A DNA stretch of 49,627 nt from Bryobacterales bacterium (GTDB taxonomy: Bacteria > Acidobacteriota > Terriglobia > Bryobacterales > Bryobacteraceae), in NCBI GenBank assembly GCA_020846745.1, contig JADLDI010000073.1, positions 1-49,627 on the forward strand. Direction: 5' to 3'. How positions within the stretch are numbered: position 1 is the stretch's first letter; each line of letters starts with the position of its first letter. The notes under the pieces are model-generated. The model ran no database searches. It was not told the origin of the DNA and saw only the letters and a list, made by a program, of their open reading frames with translations. Of this stretch, positions 1-6,672 are shown piece after piece. Both the position numbers and the translations under genes were made by a program.

Positions 1-199
1 ATGCGCGACGTGGCGCGCCACTTCTTCCCACCGGCATCCCGGCTCGCCGGAGACGGCCACAACTGCCATTGCTCAAATCATACCGCTCGCGCACCGACGG
101 TATCCGTTGCCATGCAAAAACTACATTCACAGCAAGTCGAAATTTATATTTCGCCTGTTTTCAAAGGGATGGAAATTTGGTCAGAGAATTGCTAACTAT

Positions 200-346
200 C
201 TCGGCGTGTATGCTAAAGCCGAGTCAGGGGAAATCCGGCCTACCTAACAAAGGGAAACCTTTTCAAGCTTAACCTCTTTTGCCTACCTTTACGCCCTGCC
301 CGCTCAAATTTAGGAGCGAACCTTACCCAGAACCGGATTTCCCCTG
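200..346. repeat. Perfect 14-bp inverted repeat with inner hairpins; structured RNA or MITE-like element
   Basis: The stretch before the first gene (1-419) shows no convincing coding sequence. It contains CAGGGGAAATCCGG at 225-238 and its exact reverse complement at 333-346. Inside, AAAGG/CCTTT at 249-262 encloses a GAAA tetraloop, and GCTC/GAGC at 302-317 can form a small hairpin. Just outside, CTCGGC/GCCGAG (200-205, 218-223) can pair. An 8-base direct repeat GCCTACCT lies at 238-245 and 281-288. A closing stem with a GNRA hairpin fits a structured RNA leader of the gene at 420. Terminal inverted repeats around about 94 bp would also fit a MITE-like element, but no target-site duplication is obvious. 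Confidence 0.4.
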
Positions 347-419
347 TAAATTTTCACAACAATAGCCGCCAAGTCTTCAGATTCTAAGCCCATCTGCCGA
401 TAGAACTTTAGGTACAGCT

Positions 420-1361
420 ATGGGCATTCCAAGATTCGAACGGCAGGAGGCGCTCCCCCCGTCCAATGGACGTACTCCTCAGCATCTGCTCGATCTTCAT
501 CAGGCATGGCTTAAGAAACTGCCGGGTGGTGTTCGCGCCGATCTGAGCAAATCGAGCCTAAGCGACCGTCAATGGCAGAACGTGTGCCTGCGGCAAGCGG
601 TTCTCAACTCCACAACGTGGCTGGATGCGGATCTGTCGGATGCGGATTTGAGCGGAGTGGAAATGAGCGAAGCCGATTTCCGCGGCGCCACCCTCAATCG
701 CATCGACTTCACCGCTGCTCAATCGGAGCGGGTGCGCTTCGATCAATGCTTCTTGATGGGCGCGAATATGGCTGAGATCAAGGCCCTTGAGACCATCTGG
801 TCGAACTCGATCATGCCGGAGTCCCGCTGGTTGGAAGCGACCCTCCAGAGCTGTAAGCTGGATCAGTCTAAAATCGCCAAGTCATCCTGGAACCAGGCAC
901 GTCTGTTCGGATGCGACTTCAGCCATGCAAATCTCGAAAGTGCCGTGCTCTACCGCGTTCGGGCGCAATTGAGCAGGTTTTACGGAACGGCCCTTGTTCA
1001 GGCCAACTTTACCGGATCGTCAATCCAGGACTGCAACTTTGACCGGGCGGACCTTACTTCCGCGAAGTTACAGAACTGCGATGCGACCAGGAGTTCGTTT
1101 ACCCGGACCAAGCTCGAATCCTGCGACTTTCGCGGCGCAAAACTCGGCGGTTGCGAATTCAGTGGCGCCTTTATGGTACACGCACGCTTCGATGGTGCGA
1201 TGTTGCGGGGTACCGATCTCCGCGGGGCCAACATGAAGGGTGCGCGCGAGTTGACCTCCGAGCAGTTGTCGCAGGCACGAACGGATTCGACCACGGTTTT
1301 GCCGAATGGGTCCAACGGACCCTATATCAAGCGCTCCGGCGCCGAACGGCCGGCCCGATGA
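420..1361 (+). CDS. Pentapeptide-repeat protein
   Basis: This 313-residue protein is built largely of pentapeptide repeats of the A(D/N)LXX type. The first clear run is around residues 68-100 (WLDADLSDADLSGVEMSEAD) and a second covers about residues 160-275. The N-terminal 50 residues are a non-repeat cap rich in helix formers. The C-terminal piece LTSEQLSQA...TTVLPNG is the usual end of such proteins. The repeats fold as a right-handed square beta helix and usually serve protein binding; no enzymatic residue is recognisable. There is no signal peptide, so it is probably cytoplasmic. The Shine-Dalgarno before the ATG is weak. The putative structured element at 200-346 lies upstream. Partner and pathway are unknown. 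Confidence 0.85.
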   Translation: MGIPRFERQEALPPSNGRTPQHLLDLHQAWLKKLPGGVRADLSKSSLSDRQWQNVCLRQAVLNSTTWLDADLSDADLSGVEMSEADFRGATLNRIDFTAAQSERVRFDQCFLMGANMAEIKALETIWSNSIMPESRWLEATLQSCKLDQSKIAKSSWNQARLFGCDFSHANLESAVLYRVRAQLSRFYGTALVQANFTGSSIQDCNFDRADLTSAKLQNCDATRSSFTRTKLESCDFRGAKLGGCEFSGAFMVHARFDGAMLRGTDLRGANMKGARELTSEQLSQARTDSTTVLPNGSNGPYIKRSGAERPAR

Positions 1362-1396
1362 GTGCAAGTCACACCCTATTCAATCCGGTCCCCACC

Positions 1397-1439
1397 GGAG
1401 GCAGCGCTGACTTCTGCCTCCCATGTCCCGAAGGGACAT
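1397..1439. terminator. Tandem hairpins between convergent genes
   Basis: GGAGGCAG (1397-1404) pairs with CTGCCTCC (1414-1421). ATGTCCC (1423-1429) pairs with GGGACAT (1433-1439) across a 3-nt loop. The two hairpins sit in the 100-bp gap between the stops of a plus gene (1361) and a minus gene (1463). There is no T-tract on either strand, so this may be a bidirectional stabiliser or a weak terminator rather than a classical intrinsic one. Confidence 0.45.
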
Positions 1440-1462
1440 CAACGGCGAAGCCCTTGCCCAGG

Positions 1463-2536
1463 TCAGTCTTCCTGCGGAGCGGGCGCCGGAAGTATGACTG
1501 TTGAGAACCACAGCCGGATTTCGCCCCAATTGGTCTGTAAAACGGACAATCCGAGCATGAGCACAATCGTCGTTGCCGCCGCGATCGCCGACTGAGCCAC
1601 CGTCAGGTTTTCCTTCCAACTCCAGAACCAGCGGCCGTACACCAGTTCAATGTGTACCCAATAGACCAACAGCGAGGTCGTTCCCAACTGCCGCAGCCAG
1701 TTCCAGCGCTTCACAATCACGAAACGGTTCCATGCGAAGCTGAACGCCATGAGCGACAGAATCAGTCCGAGTTTGATAAAAACCAGCGCCGGGCTATCCA
1801 GCCAGAACTCACTTCTTGGATAGGGTGAATAGGGGAGATTTGAGGTGTACTGCCCCGCCAGAATGAAGCCGAACCCCGCGAGCGCCAGCCACTCCATCAG
1901 CCGCTCATGATGCTCGGTACGGGTGGCGCGCAACACGCTTCCGATGCTAAGGCCGAAACACAAGAACGATACCCACGGGAACAGACTGAAGAAGTTGTAG
2001 TCCGGGGCGAGGTACATCTTCAGCGGCGCCGGGATTCCAGTCCAGTCCATGGAAGATACAAGCGGCGATACGGCGGCAATGGCGACGCCCAGGAAAGCCG
2101 ACAGGCGCGCCCGATCGACCGTGGAAAACACGGTCATCACGGAAACGATACCCAGGCCGACACCCATCGAGTTCAGAATGTCGACTTTAAGCAGGTCGGT
2201 CCAAGGGCTGGCTGGCTGTCCGAATAACCACAGTTGAAACCGGAACACGTAGGCAAGCACAAACAGATATGCCGCCCGGCGCAATGCCAATGTCCAGCGC
2301 TGGCGAAGGCCGAACCCCTTGCGTTCGGAGGAATCCATCAGGAACGCCATCGTTATTCCGGTAAGGAATAGGAAAATCGCCGGGGGTATGCCGCCGACGA
2401 ACTGCGTGAGCTGAAAAATCGATCCGTCCCGCCACTCCTTCCCGGTGAAGGAATGGAACACATGGCCCTGCAGCATGACGACGGCAGCAAACCCACGCAT
2501 CCAGTCAAGGTATCCAAGACGTGAACCTGATTTCAT
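1463..2536 (-). CDS. Multi-pass membrane acyltransferase-like protein (DUF1624/HGSNAT-like)
   Basis: The 357-residue protein opens with YLDWMRGFAAVVMLQGHVFH, the pattern of the DUF1624 / heparan-alpha-glucosaminide N-acetyltransferase-like family (a D-x-x-R-G start followed by a conserved His in the first membrane helix). About ten hydrophobic segments follow, including GGIPPAIFLFLTGITMAF, so it is an inner-membrane protein. Relatives transfer acyl groups across the membrane to sugars; the substrate here is unknown. The ATG at 2536 has no clear Shine-Dalgarno. It lies 63 bp after the next upstream gene on the same strand and may share a transcript with it. An OpgC or acyltransferase-3 assignment is a less likely alternative. 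Confidence 0.7.
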   Translation of the reverse strand: MKSGSRLGYLDWMRGFAAVVMLQGHVFHSFTGKEWRDGSIFQLTQFVGGIPPAIFLFLTGITMAFLMDSSERKGFGLRQRWTLALRRAAYLFVLAYVFRFQLWLFGQPASPWTDLLKVDILNSMGVGLGIVSVMTVFSTVDRARLSAFLGVAIAAVSPLVSSMDWTGIPAPLKMYLAPDYNFFSLFPWVSFLCFGLSIGSVLRATRTEHHERLMEWLALAGFGFILAGQYTSNLPYSPYPRSEFWLDSPALVFIKLGLILSLMAFSFAWNRFVIVKRWNWLRQLGTTSLLVYWVHIELVYGRWFWSWKENLTVAQSAIAAATTIVLMLGLSVLQTNWGEIRLWFSTVILPAPAPQED

Positions 2537-2599
2537 CGGTCGGTCAGAGATAGAAGTTTTGGTGACTTGAGAAATAACGTGCTCCGGCGGCAGACTAAC

Positions 2600-3277
2600 C
2601 TAGCGCTGAGGGAACTCACGCTTGACGTTCTTTGGGAGCTTGAGAGCGAGTTCCTCTGATTTGATGCTCGGATTCAGCTTCACGTCGCTGTAGGTTATGT
2701 CTGTATAGTTGCCCGACGGTTCGTATAGCTTTTGTCGAACGGGGTGCCCTCCCGTGGAAGCAATACAGAGCTCGATTTTGTTAAAATGTTGCCGCACTTC
2801 GGCGGATTTGGGTGTGAGTTCGAGCCGGGAACATTTCTGTCCAGCGACATTGTCTTCGCCTAAATACTTGACCGCATAGTTCTTGCTCAGTTCTTTGCCG
2901 GTAACCCCAAAACCGAGCAGCAGGAACTGATCGACCAATCCCTTCTGCTTCCCAAGGTCGAACTCTTGTACGACGTTTGCGTTGGGATTGAAGATTTCGG
3001 CCTTGCGATCGGACAACGCCACCTGGCGAACATCGGGCTTTTTAATATCGATCAGCACCCGCAGTTCCCGCGCTTTTCCTTTGAGCAGCGAAAACGTACC
3101 CGTTTCCTCCGTGTCGTCGTTGATAACCGCCGTATGGACAACGCGTTTCAGGCTTGCGGCGGCGCCGCGGAACTGAGGACCGGCGCTATCCATCCGCTGC
3201 AATACGGCCTCTGCGCTTTGCGCGAAGCCGATTGTGGTTGACCCTAGGACCAAAAGACAGGGGAGGAGATATCTCAT
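2600..3277 (-). CDS. Exported LolA-like outer-membrane lipoprotein-sorting family protein
   Basis: A signal peptide (MRYLLPCLLVLGSTTIGFAQ) is followed by a domain resembling the COG2834 LolA-like family: a conserved start AEAVLQRMD, an extended beta-rich middle (KPDVRQVALSDRKAEIFNPN) and a C-terminal TDITYSDVKLNPSIKSEELALKLP. Such proteins form an open beta barrel that holds lipid or lipoprotein chains in the periplasm. A GTG at 3289 would extend it by four residues, but that extension overlaps the GAGG Shine-Dalgarno suited to the ATG at 3277, so the shorter start is preferred. The next upstream gene ends 31 bp before that ATG. A true LolA partner set (LolB, LolCDE) is not in the window, so its cargo is unknown. 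Confidence 0.7.
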   Translation of the reverse strand: MRYLLPCLLVLGSTTIGFAQSAEAVLQRMDSAGPQFRGAAASLKRVVHTAVINDDTEETGTFSLLKGKARELRVLIDIKKPDVRQVALSDRKAEIFNPNANVVQEFDLGKQKGLVDQFLLLGFGVTGKELSKNYAVKYLGEDNVAGQKCSRLELTPKSAEVRQHFNKIELCIASTGGHPVRQKLYEPSGNYTDITYSDVKLNPSIKSEELALKLPKNVKREFPQR

Positions 3278-3308
3278 TCCGAACCTCACTTACAACGAGA
3301 CGCGCGCG

Positions 3309-3695
3309 CTAACGGCTGGTGTACGCAATATAGCCGCGGATCTCCTTTTCCTCGTCGAAGATAGGCTCGACCTTGGTGATTTTGAGGTTCTTTCCACCCA
3401 CCTGCGAATGAACCAGCCGCTCGACCGTCTGTTGACGCATCGCCGCATCGGTCCCTTCAACGGCTTCGGGTTCGATCCAATAGCTCGCGTGTGCGCCCTG
3501 GGTAGAGACCAGCATCACATTCTTGGGGCGGGGTTGATCGCGGAAAACGTCTCGTGGCGTCAGGAAAATAAACGCCAGGATAAGTCCCACCATGACGTCG
3601 TATTGCCACGAGGCCCGTGGATAATCCCACAAAACGAAGCGCTTGAGTGTTGAGCCGGGCCGCTCGGCCATAAGCTTCGATTTTACCATCCCCAC
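3309..3695 (-). CDS. Small single-pass membrane protein of unknown function
   Basis: I do not recognise this 128-residue protein. It has a cytosolic N-terminus with LKRFVLWDYPRASWQYDVMV, then one membrane helix (MVGLILAFIFLTPRDVF) at about residues 35-50. A soluble C-terminal part of about 75 residues follows, with basic and acidic patches and a tail ending EEKEIRGYIAYTSR. It is immediately upstream of the LolA-like gene on the same strand, so it may be its membrane partner. The start is uncertain: GTG at 3695, ATG at 3689 and ATG at 3671 are all possible and none has a strong Shine-Dalgarno. Confidence 0.6.
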   Translation of the reverse strand: MGMVKSKLMAERPGSTLKRFVLWDYPRASWQYDVMVGLILAFIFLTPRDVFRDQPRPKNVMLVSTQGAHASYWIEPEAVEGTDAAMRQQTVERLVHSQVGGKNLKITKVEPIFDEEKEIRGYIAYTSR

Positions 3696-3737
3696 CCATT
3701 CCGATCACTTCCGTGCACCTCGACACCGGTGGCCCGC

Positions 3738-3743
3738 TACAAT
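3738..3743 (+). promoter_or_regulatory. Candidate -10 element next to the start codon
   Basis: TACAAT ends 9 nt before the ATG at 3753, so a transcript from it would have almost no leader. No -35 box is recognisable. A GAGGG (3746-3750) lies between the box and the ATG but is only 2 nt from the start. Confidence 0.35.
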
Positions 3744-3752
3744 TTGAGGGAC

Positions 3753-4613
3753 ATGACACCCAAATTGCGAATCGCTTCCATTACCGACGAGTTCACCCCC
3801 GATCTGGGACCTGCCCTGGACGCCATGGCCGGCATCGGGATGACGGGCGCCGAATTGCGGGTGCTATGGGGTAAGAACATCATGGACCTCACCCGGGAGG
3901 AACTTCGGACCGCCAAGCAACTGGTGACAGACCATGGAATGGAAGTGATTTCGATCGCCTCTCCGATCTTGAAATGTGTTCTGCCTGGTGCGCCGGACAT
4001 CGATTCGCGGTTTCAACACGACATCTTTGCCTCAAAACACACCTTCGACGACCAGCCGCGCTTGGCGGATCACGCCTTCGGGATCGCCGAGCAAATGGGC
4101 TGCCGCATCATTCGTGTGTTCTCCTATTGGAGGACGATAGAACCCAAAAAGACCTATCCGGCAGTAGTGGAAGCCTTGACCTGGCTTTCGGAGAAGGCGG
4201 CTAAGCACAATCTCATCATCGGGTTAGAGAATGAGCACGCTTGCAACGTGGCGACCGCCACAGAGTCCGCTGAGGTGCTGGCGCAAGTGCCGAATAAGAA
4301 TCTGATGCTCGTTTGGGACCCCGCGAACTGCCTCGTATCAGGCGAAAGTCCGTTTCCCGAAGGGTATTCCAAGCTGCCGAAAAACCGCATCGTTCACGTC
4401 CACACGAAGGACTGCCATTTGGAAGGGCATAAGCCGATCTGGGGTCCCCTCGGAACGCGCGCCATCGACTGGAAAGGACAAATCGCGGCGCTCCGCGCGG
4501 ACGGTTACACGGGCTGGCTGAGTCTCGAAACACACTGGCCGGGGCCGGACAGCAACAAGTTTCTCGGCTCCACTATCTGTGCATGGAACCTGCGGGGGCT
4601 CGCGTCGGCGTAG
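3753..4613 (+). CDS. Sugar phosphate isomerase/epimerase (xylose-isomerase-like TIM barrel)
   Basis: This 286-residue protein fits the AP_endonuc_2 / xylose-isomerase-like TIM-barrel family. The metal-site pattern is visible in order: Glu in GLENEHA, Asp in LVWDPAN, His in VHVHTKD and Glu in LSLETHW. The start MTPKLRIASITDEF has no export signal, so it is cytoplasmic. A GTG at 3729 would add eight residues, but the ATG at 3753 is preferred because GAGGG and a TACAAT box lie just upstream. Family members isomerise or epimerise keto sugars, inosose or hydroxypyruvate; the substrate cannot be read from the sequence. It converges with the phosphatase gene, with only 13 bp between the stops. Confidence 0.8.
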   Translation: MTPKLRIASITDEFTPDLGPALDAMAGIGMTGAELRVLWGKNIMDLTREELRTAKQLVTDHGMEVISIASPILKCVLPGAPDIDSRFQHDIFASKHTFDDQPRLADHAFGIAEQMGCRIIRVFSYWRTIEPKKTYPAVVEALTWLSEKAAKHNLIIGLENEHACNVATATESAEVLAQVPNKNLMLVWDPANCLVSGESPFPEGYSKLPKNRIVHVHTKDCHLEGHKPIWGPLGTRAIDWKGQIAALRADGYTGWLSLETHWPGPDSNKFLGSTICAWNLRGLASA

Positions 4614-4629
4614 GCCTGGCTTCGGCCTA
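4611..4629. terminator. Short hairpin spanning both stop codons of a convergent pair
   Basis: TAGGCC (4611-4616) and GGCCTA (4624-4629) form a 6-bp stem with a 7-nt loop. The left arm begins with the TAG stop of the plus gene and the right arm is the TAG stop of the minus gene. There is no T-tract. Termination activity is only inferred. Confidence 0.35.
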
Positions 4630-5931
4630 GCTTTCGCTTCGCCGGTGTTCGGGCGTGGGTGGCACGCGATTGATCAGTTCGTTGCCGCGGCCACGCCTCT
4701 TACGTAATTCGAAGCTGTCATATAGGAGTCCCCTGGCGGTTCTAGACTCATACACCAGCCGGTCTTTGTCGATTCGAATGATTTGAAACAGTTGCAGTTG
4801 CTCACCCGCCCGCTGCATCCGCTCGTCGCGGTTGAGTTCGTACATCTTCGGACCCGACACTGACACAACGTAGACAGTGCCGGCCTGGTCGCGTCGGACG
4901 TTCGTCCCCGTCACGAGATTGGTGCGCGCGTAGGTGTGATCGTGCCCGGTCATCACCAAGTCCACTTTGTGTTTGTCCAGAATTGGCTGCCAGAGTTCGC
5001 GCAACTCACTGTTGTCGCGAGACTTCTTCGTGGAATAGACCGGATGATGGAAGGTGAGGACCGTCCACTGGTTCGGGTTTTTGTCGAGTAGCTTGTCGAG
5101 CCAAAGGGCCTGCTTTTCCAACTCGCGATTGGAATCGAGCGCGATCATTCGTACGCCCTGGATGTCCATGTAGTAATTGGTTTCCACGAGTTCGGGAACG
5201 CCGTTCTCAGGCAGGGTGAACTGAGGCGCCCAATGTGAACTCACCAGCCGGACCCCGTTCTCCTGACGGCTGGCGTACTCATGGTTGCCGGGCGTAGGGA
5301 ACGACGGAATCGATCTGTTGATCCAGCCGGCGGCGCGGTGCCATTCCCCCCATTCCGCATCGCGATTCCCGCGGTTCACCAAGTCGCCCGCATGCACGAT
5401 GAAGCGCATTCGCGGGGCGCTTGAAAACCCTTCCCGTATCACCCGGGACCACATCTGCCAGACCTCCGTCTGTGCGTCGCCAACGTAGATGAATTCGAGC
5501 GGTGCGGCCTTGGCGCTGGCTGTTCGGAACTGATTCCATTCGCTCCAGTTATCGCCGTCCCCCACGCGGTAGACGTACTGTGTGTCGGCTTGCAGGCCGG
5601 TAAACGAAACAGAGTGGTAAAGTGCCTTGCTGAGGTCGCTTTGGAGCGGCTGGGTGGATGCGTAGATGCGCTTGGATCGTTTTCGGAATTCCGGACCGTC
5701 TTCGGCGACGGCGATCTCCGCCATCGGGGAGGTCACCTCCGTACTGGTGCGCCACGTGACGGCTTGGGTCTGCGATGGCTCGCCATTCCAGGTGAGAATA
5801 ATCCGGTCCGGAATGCGGCTGGGCTGATGTTCGATGCTCTCCGGGAGCTTCGTACCCTTTTCTCTCGATACCAGGTAGCCTCCGCCCACCAGCAATGAGA
5901 AGCTACAGAGTGCCAACACACGGAGGTGCAT
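4627..5931 (-). CDS. Purple acid phosphatase-like metallophosphoesterase, exported
   Basis: An N-terminal signal or anchor (LALCSFSLLVGGGYLV) precedes a fibronectin-like purple-acid-phosphatase N domain at about residues 45-140 (ILTWNGEPSQTQAVTWRT; YRVGDGDNWSEW). The calcineurin-like catalytic domain carries the five metal motifs: GDAQ (in place of the usual GDxG), GDLVNRG, PGNHEY, FHHPVY and GHDHTYAR. It should hydrolyse phosphate esters in the periplasm or outside the cell, using a di-metal centre. At 434 residues it is of normal length. Its ATG is six bases inside the GTG of the divergent lipoprotein gene, so the two starts overlap. A GATAAT box ends 7 nt before its ATG, and no Shine-Dalgarno is visible. 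Confidence in the family is high; the natural substrate is unknown. Confidence 0.88.
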   Translation of the reverse strand: MHLRVLALCSFSLLVGGGYLVSREKGTKLPESIEHQPSRIPDRIILTWNGEPSQTQAVTWRTSTEVTSPMAEIAVAEDGPEFRKRSKRIYASTQPLQSDLSKALYHSVSFTGLQADTQYVYRVGDGDNWSEWNQFRTASAKAAPLEFIYVGDAQTEVWQMWSRVIREGFSSAPRMRFIVHAGDLVNRGNRDAEWGEWHRAAGWINRSIPSFPTPGNHEYASRQENGVRLVSSHWAPQFTLPENGVPELVETNYYMDIQGVRMIALDSNRELEKQALWLDKLLDKNPNQWTVLTFHHPVYSTKKSRDNSELRELWQPILDKHKVDLVMTGHDHTYARTNLVTGTNVRRDQAGTVYVVSVSGPKMYELNRDERMQRAGEQLQLFQIIRIDKDRLVYESRTARGLLYDSFELRKRRGRGNELINRVPPTPEHRRSES

Positions 5932-6633
5932 ACGATTTATTATCGGGTGTTGAAAGTCACAGCCGTTAGCTTTCTCACGACAATTCTCCTGACCACCTCA
6001 GCTTGCAACCGCGATCCGTTGGCCCGGGCCCCCCGGTTCATACTGGTTGTACCGGACCGGGCGGAAGACTTGCGCTTCCTAAACCCAGCCGATGCCGGTG
6101 TTGCTCTTCTATCGGGCAAAATTGTGTTTAGCGATAGGGGCGCTGATCTGCAAACGCGCCGGTCGGCCTTCTATTTGCCTCAAGGGAAGCCTTTTCTGAT
6201 TGCCGCCTTCGATATCGAAGCGCCGGCCGGTAACCCGGCCCCTCGGCAGATTGACGAGGCCGCGCGCCTCATTGCGCACCACACGGCCGAGCATTTTGTC
6301 GCAGCCGTCCAATTGAATGCCCACTTGTCGCCTAACGCGCGGGGCTGGTTTCGTGACTTGACCTCGCGCTTGCGGCCCCTGCTGCGTAACCATCAGTTGC
6401 TCGTCACCGCCGTCGACACCGCGGCCTGTTCCGACGGTGCGTGGGCTCAATCACTTGCGGCAGACGCGATCGTACCCCTGGCCGGAGTCTGCGGAACCAC
6501 TTCTCGCCTCAAGATCTCTCCCGGTCTCGATCCGGCTATACACTCCCGCACGACGCGGATCTATTTGGAATCGGCGACGCCATGGACCCAAGCCTCGCTC
6601 GCGCATATTACCGCCCTGATTGACCACCGCTGA
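5926..6633 (+). CDS. Putative lipoprotein, DUF3142-like
   Basis: This 235-residue protein has a lipoprotein-type leader: a hydrophobic run SFLTTILLTTSAC with Cys as the likely lipidated residue. The mature part resembles the DUF3142 pattern (AVQLNAHLS.. then WFRDLTSRLRPLL, LLVTAVDTAACSDGAWAQSLAADAIVPLAG), which in that family forms a TIM-barrel-like fold of unknown activity. The start is doubtful. GTG at 5926 directly abuts a GGAG, and GTG 5947 or TTG 5950 would also leave a working signal peptide. The gene begins inside the start region of the divergent phosphatase and ends 39 bp before the large sensor kinase, so it may be co-transcribed with the kinase. Family assignment is tentative. Confidence 0.6.
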   Translation: MHTIYYRVLKVTAVSFLTTILLTTSACNRDPLARAPRFILVVPDRAEDLRFLNPADAGVALLSGKIVFSDRGADLQTRRSAFYLPQGKPFLIAAFDIEAPAGNPAPRQIDEAARLIAHHTAEHFVAAVQLNAHLSPNARGWFRDLTSRLRPLLRNHQLLVTAVDTAACSDGAWAQSLAADAIVPLAGVCGTTSRLKISPGLDPAIHSRTTRIYLESATPWTQASLAHITALIDHR

Positions 6634-6672
6634 TCTACTGCCGGGTCGCTGAACTGCCGATAGTAGTTCGGG

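Noticed and set aside
200..346. RNase P RNA, tmRNA or an integron attC site
   Set aside because: The region is too short for RNase P or tmRNA. The GCCTAAC-like piece has no matching GTTAGGC partner as attC requires.
3720..3743. Full -35/-10 promoter before 3753
   Set aside because: TCGACA lies only 12 bp before TACAAT, too short a spacer.
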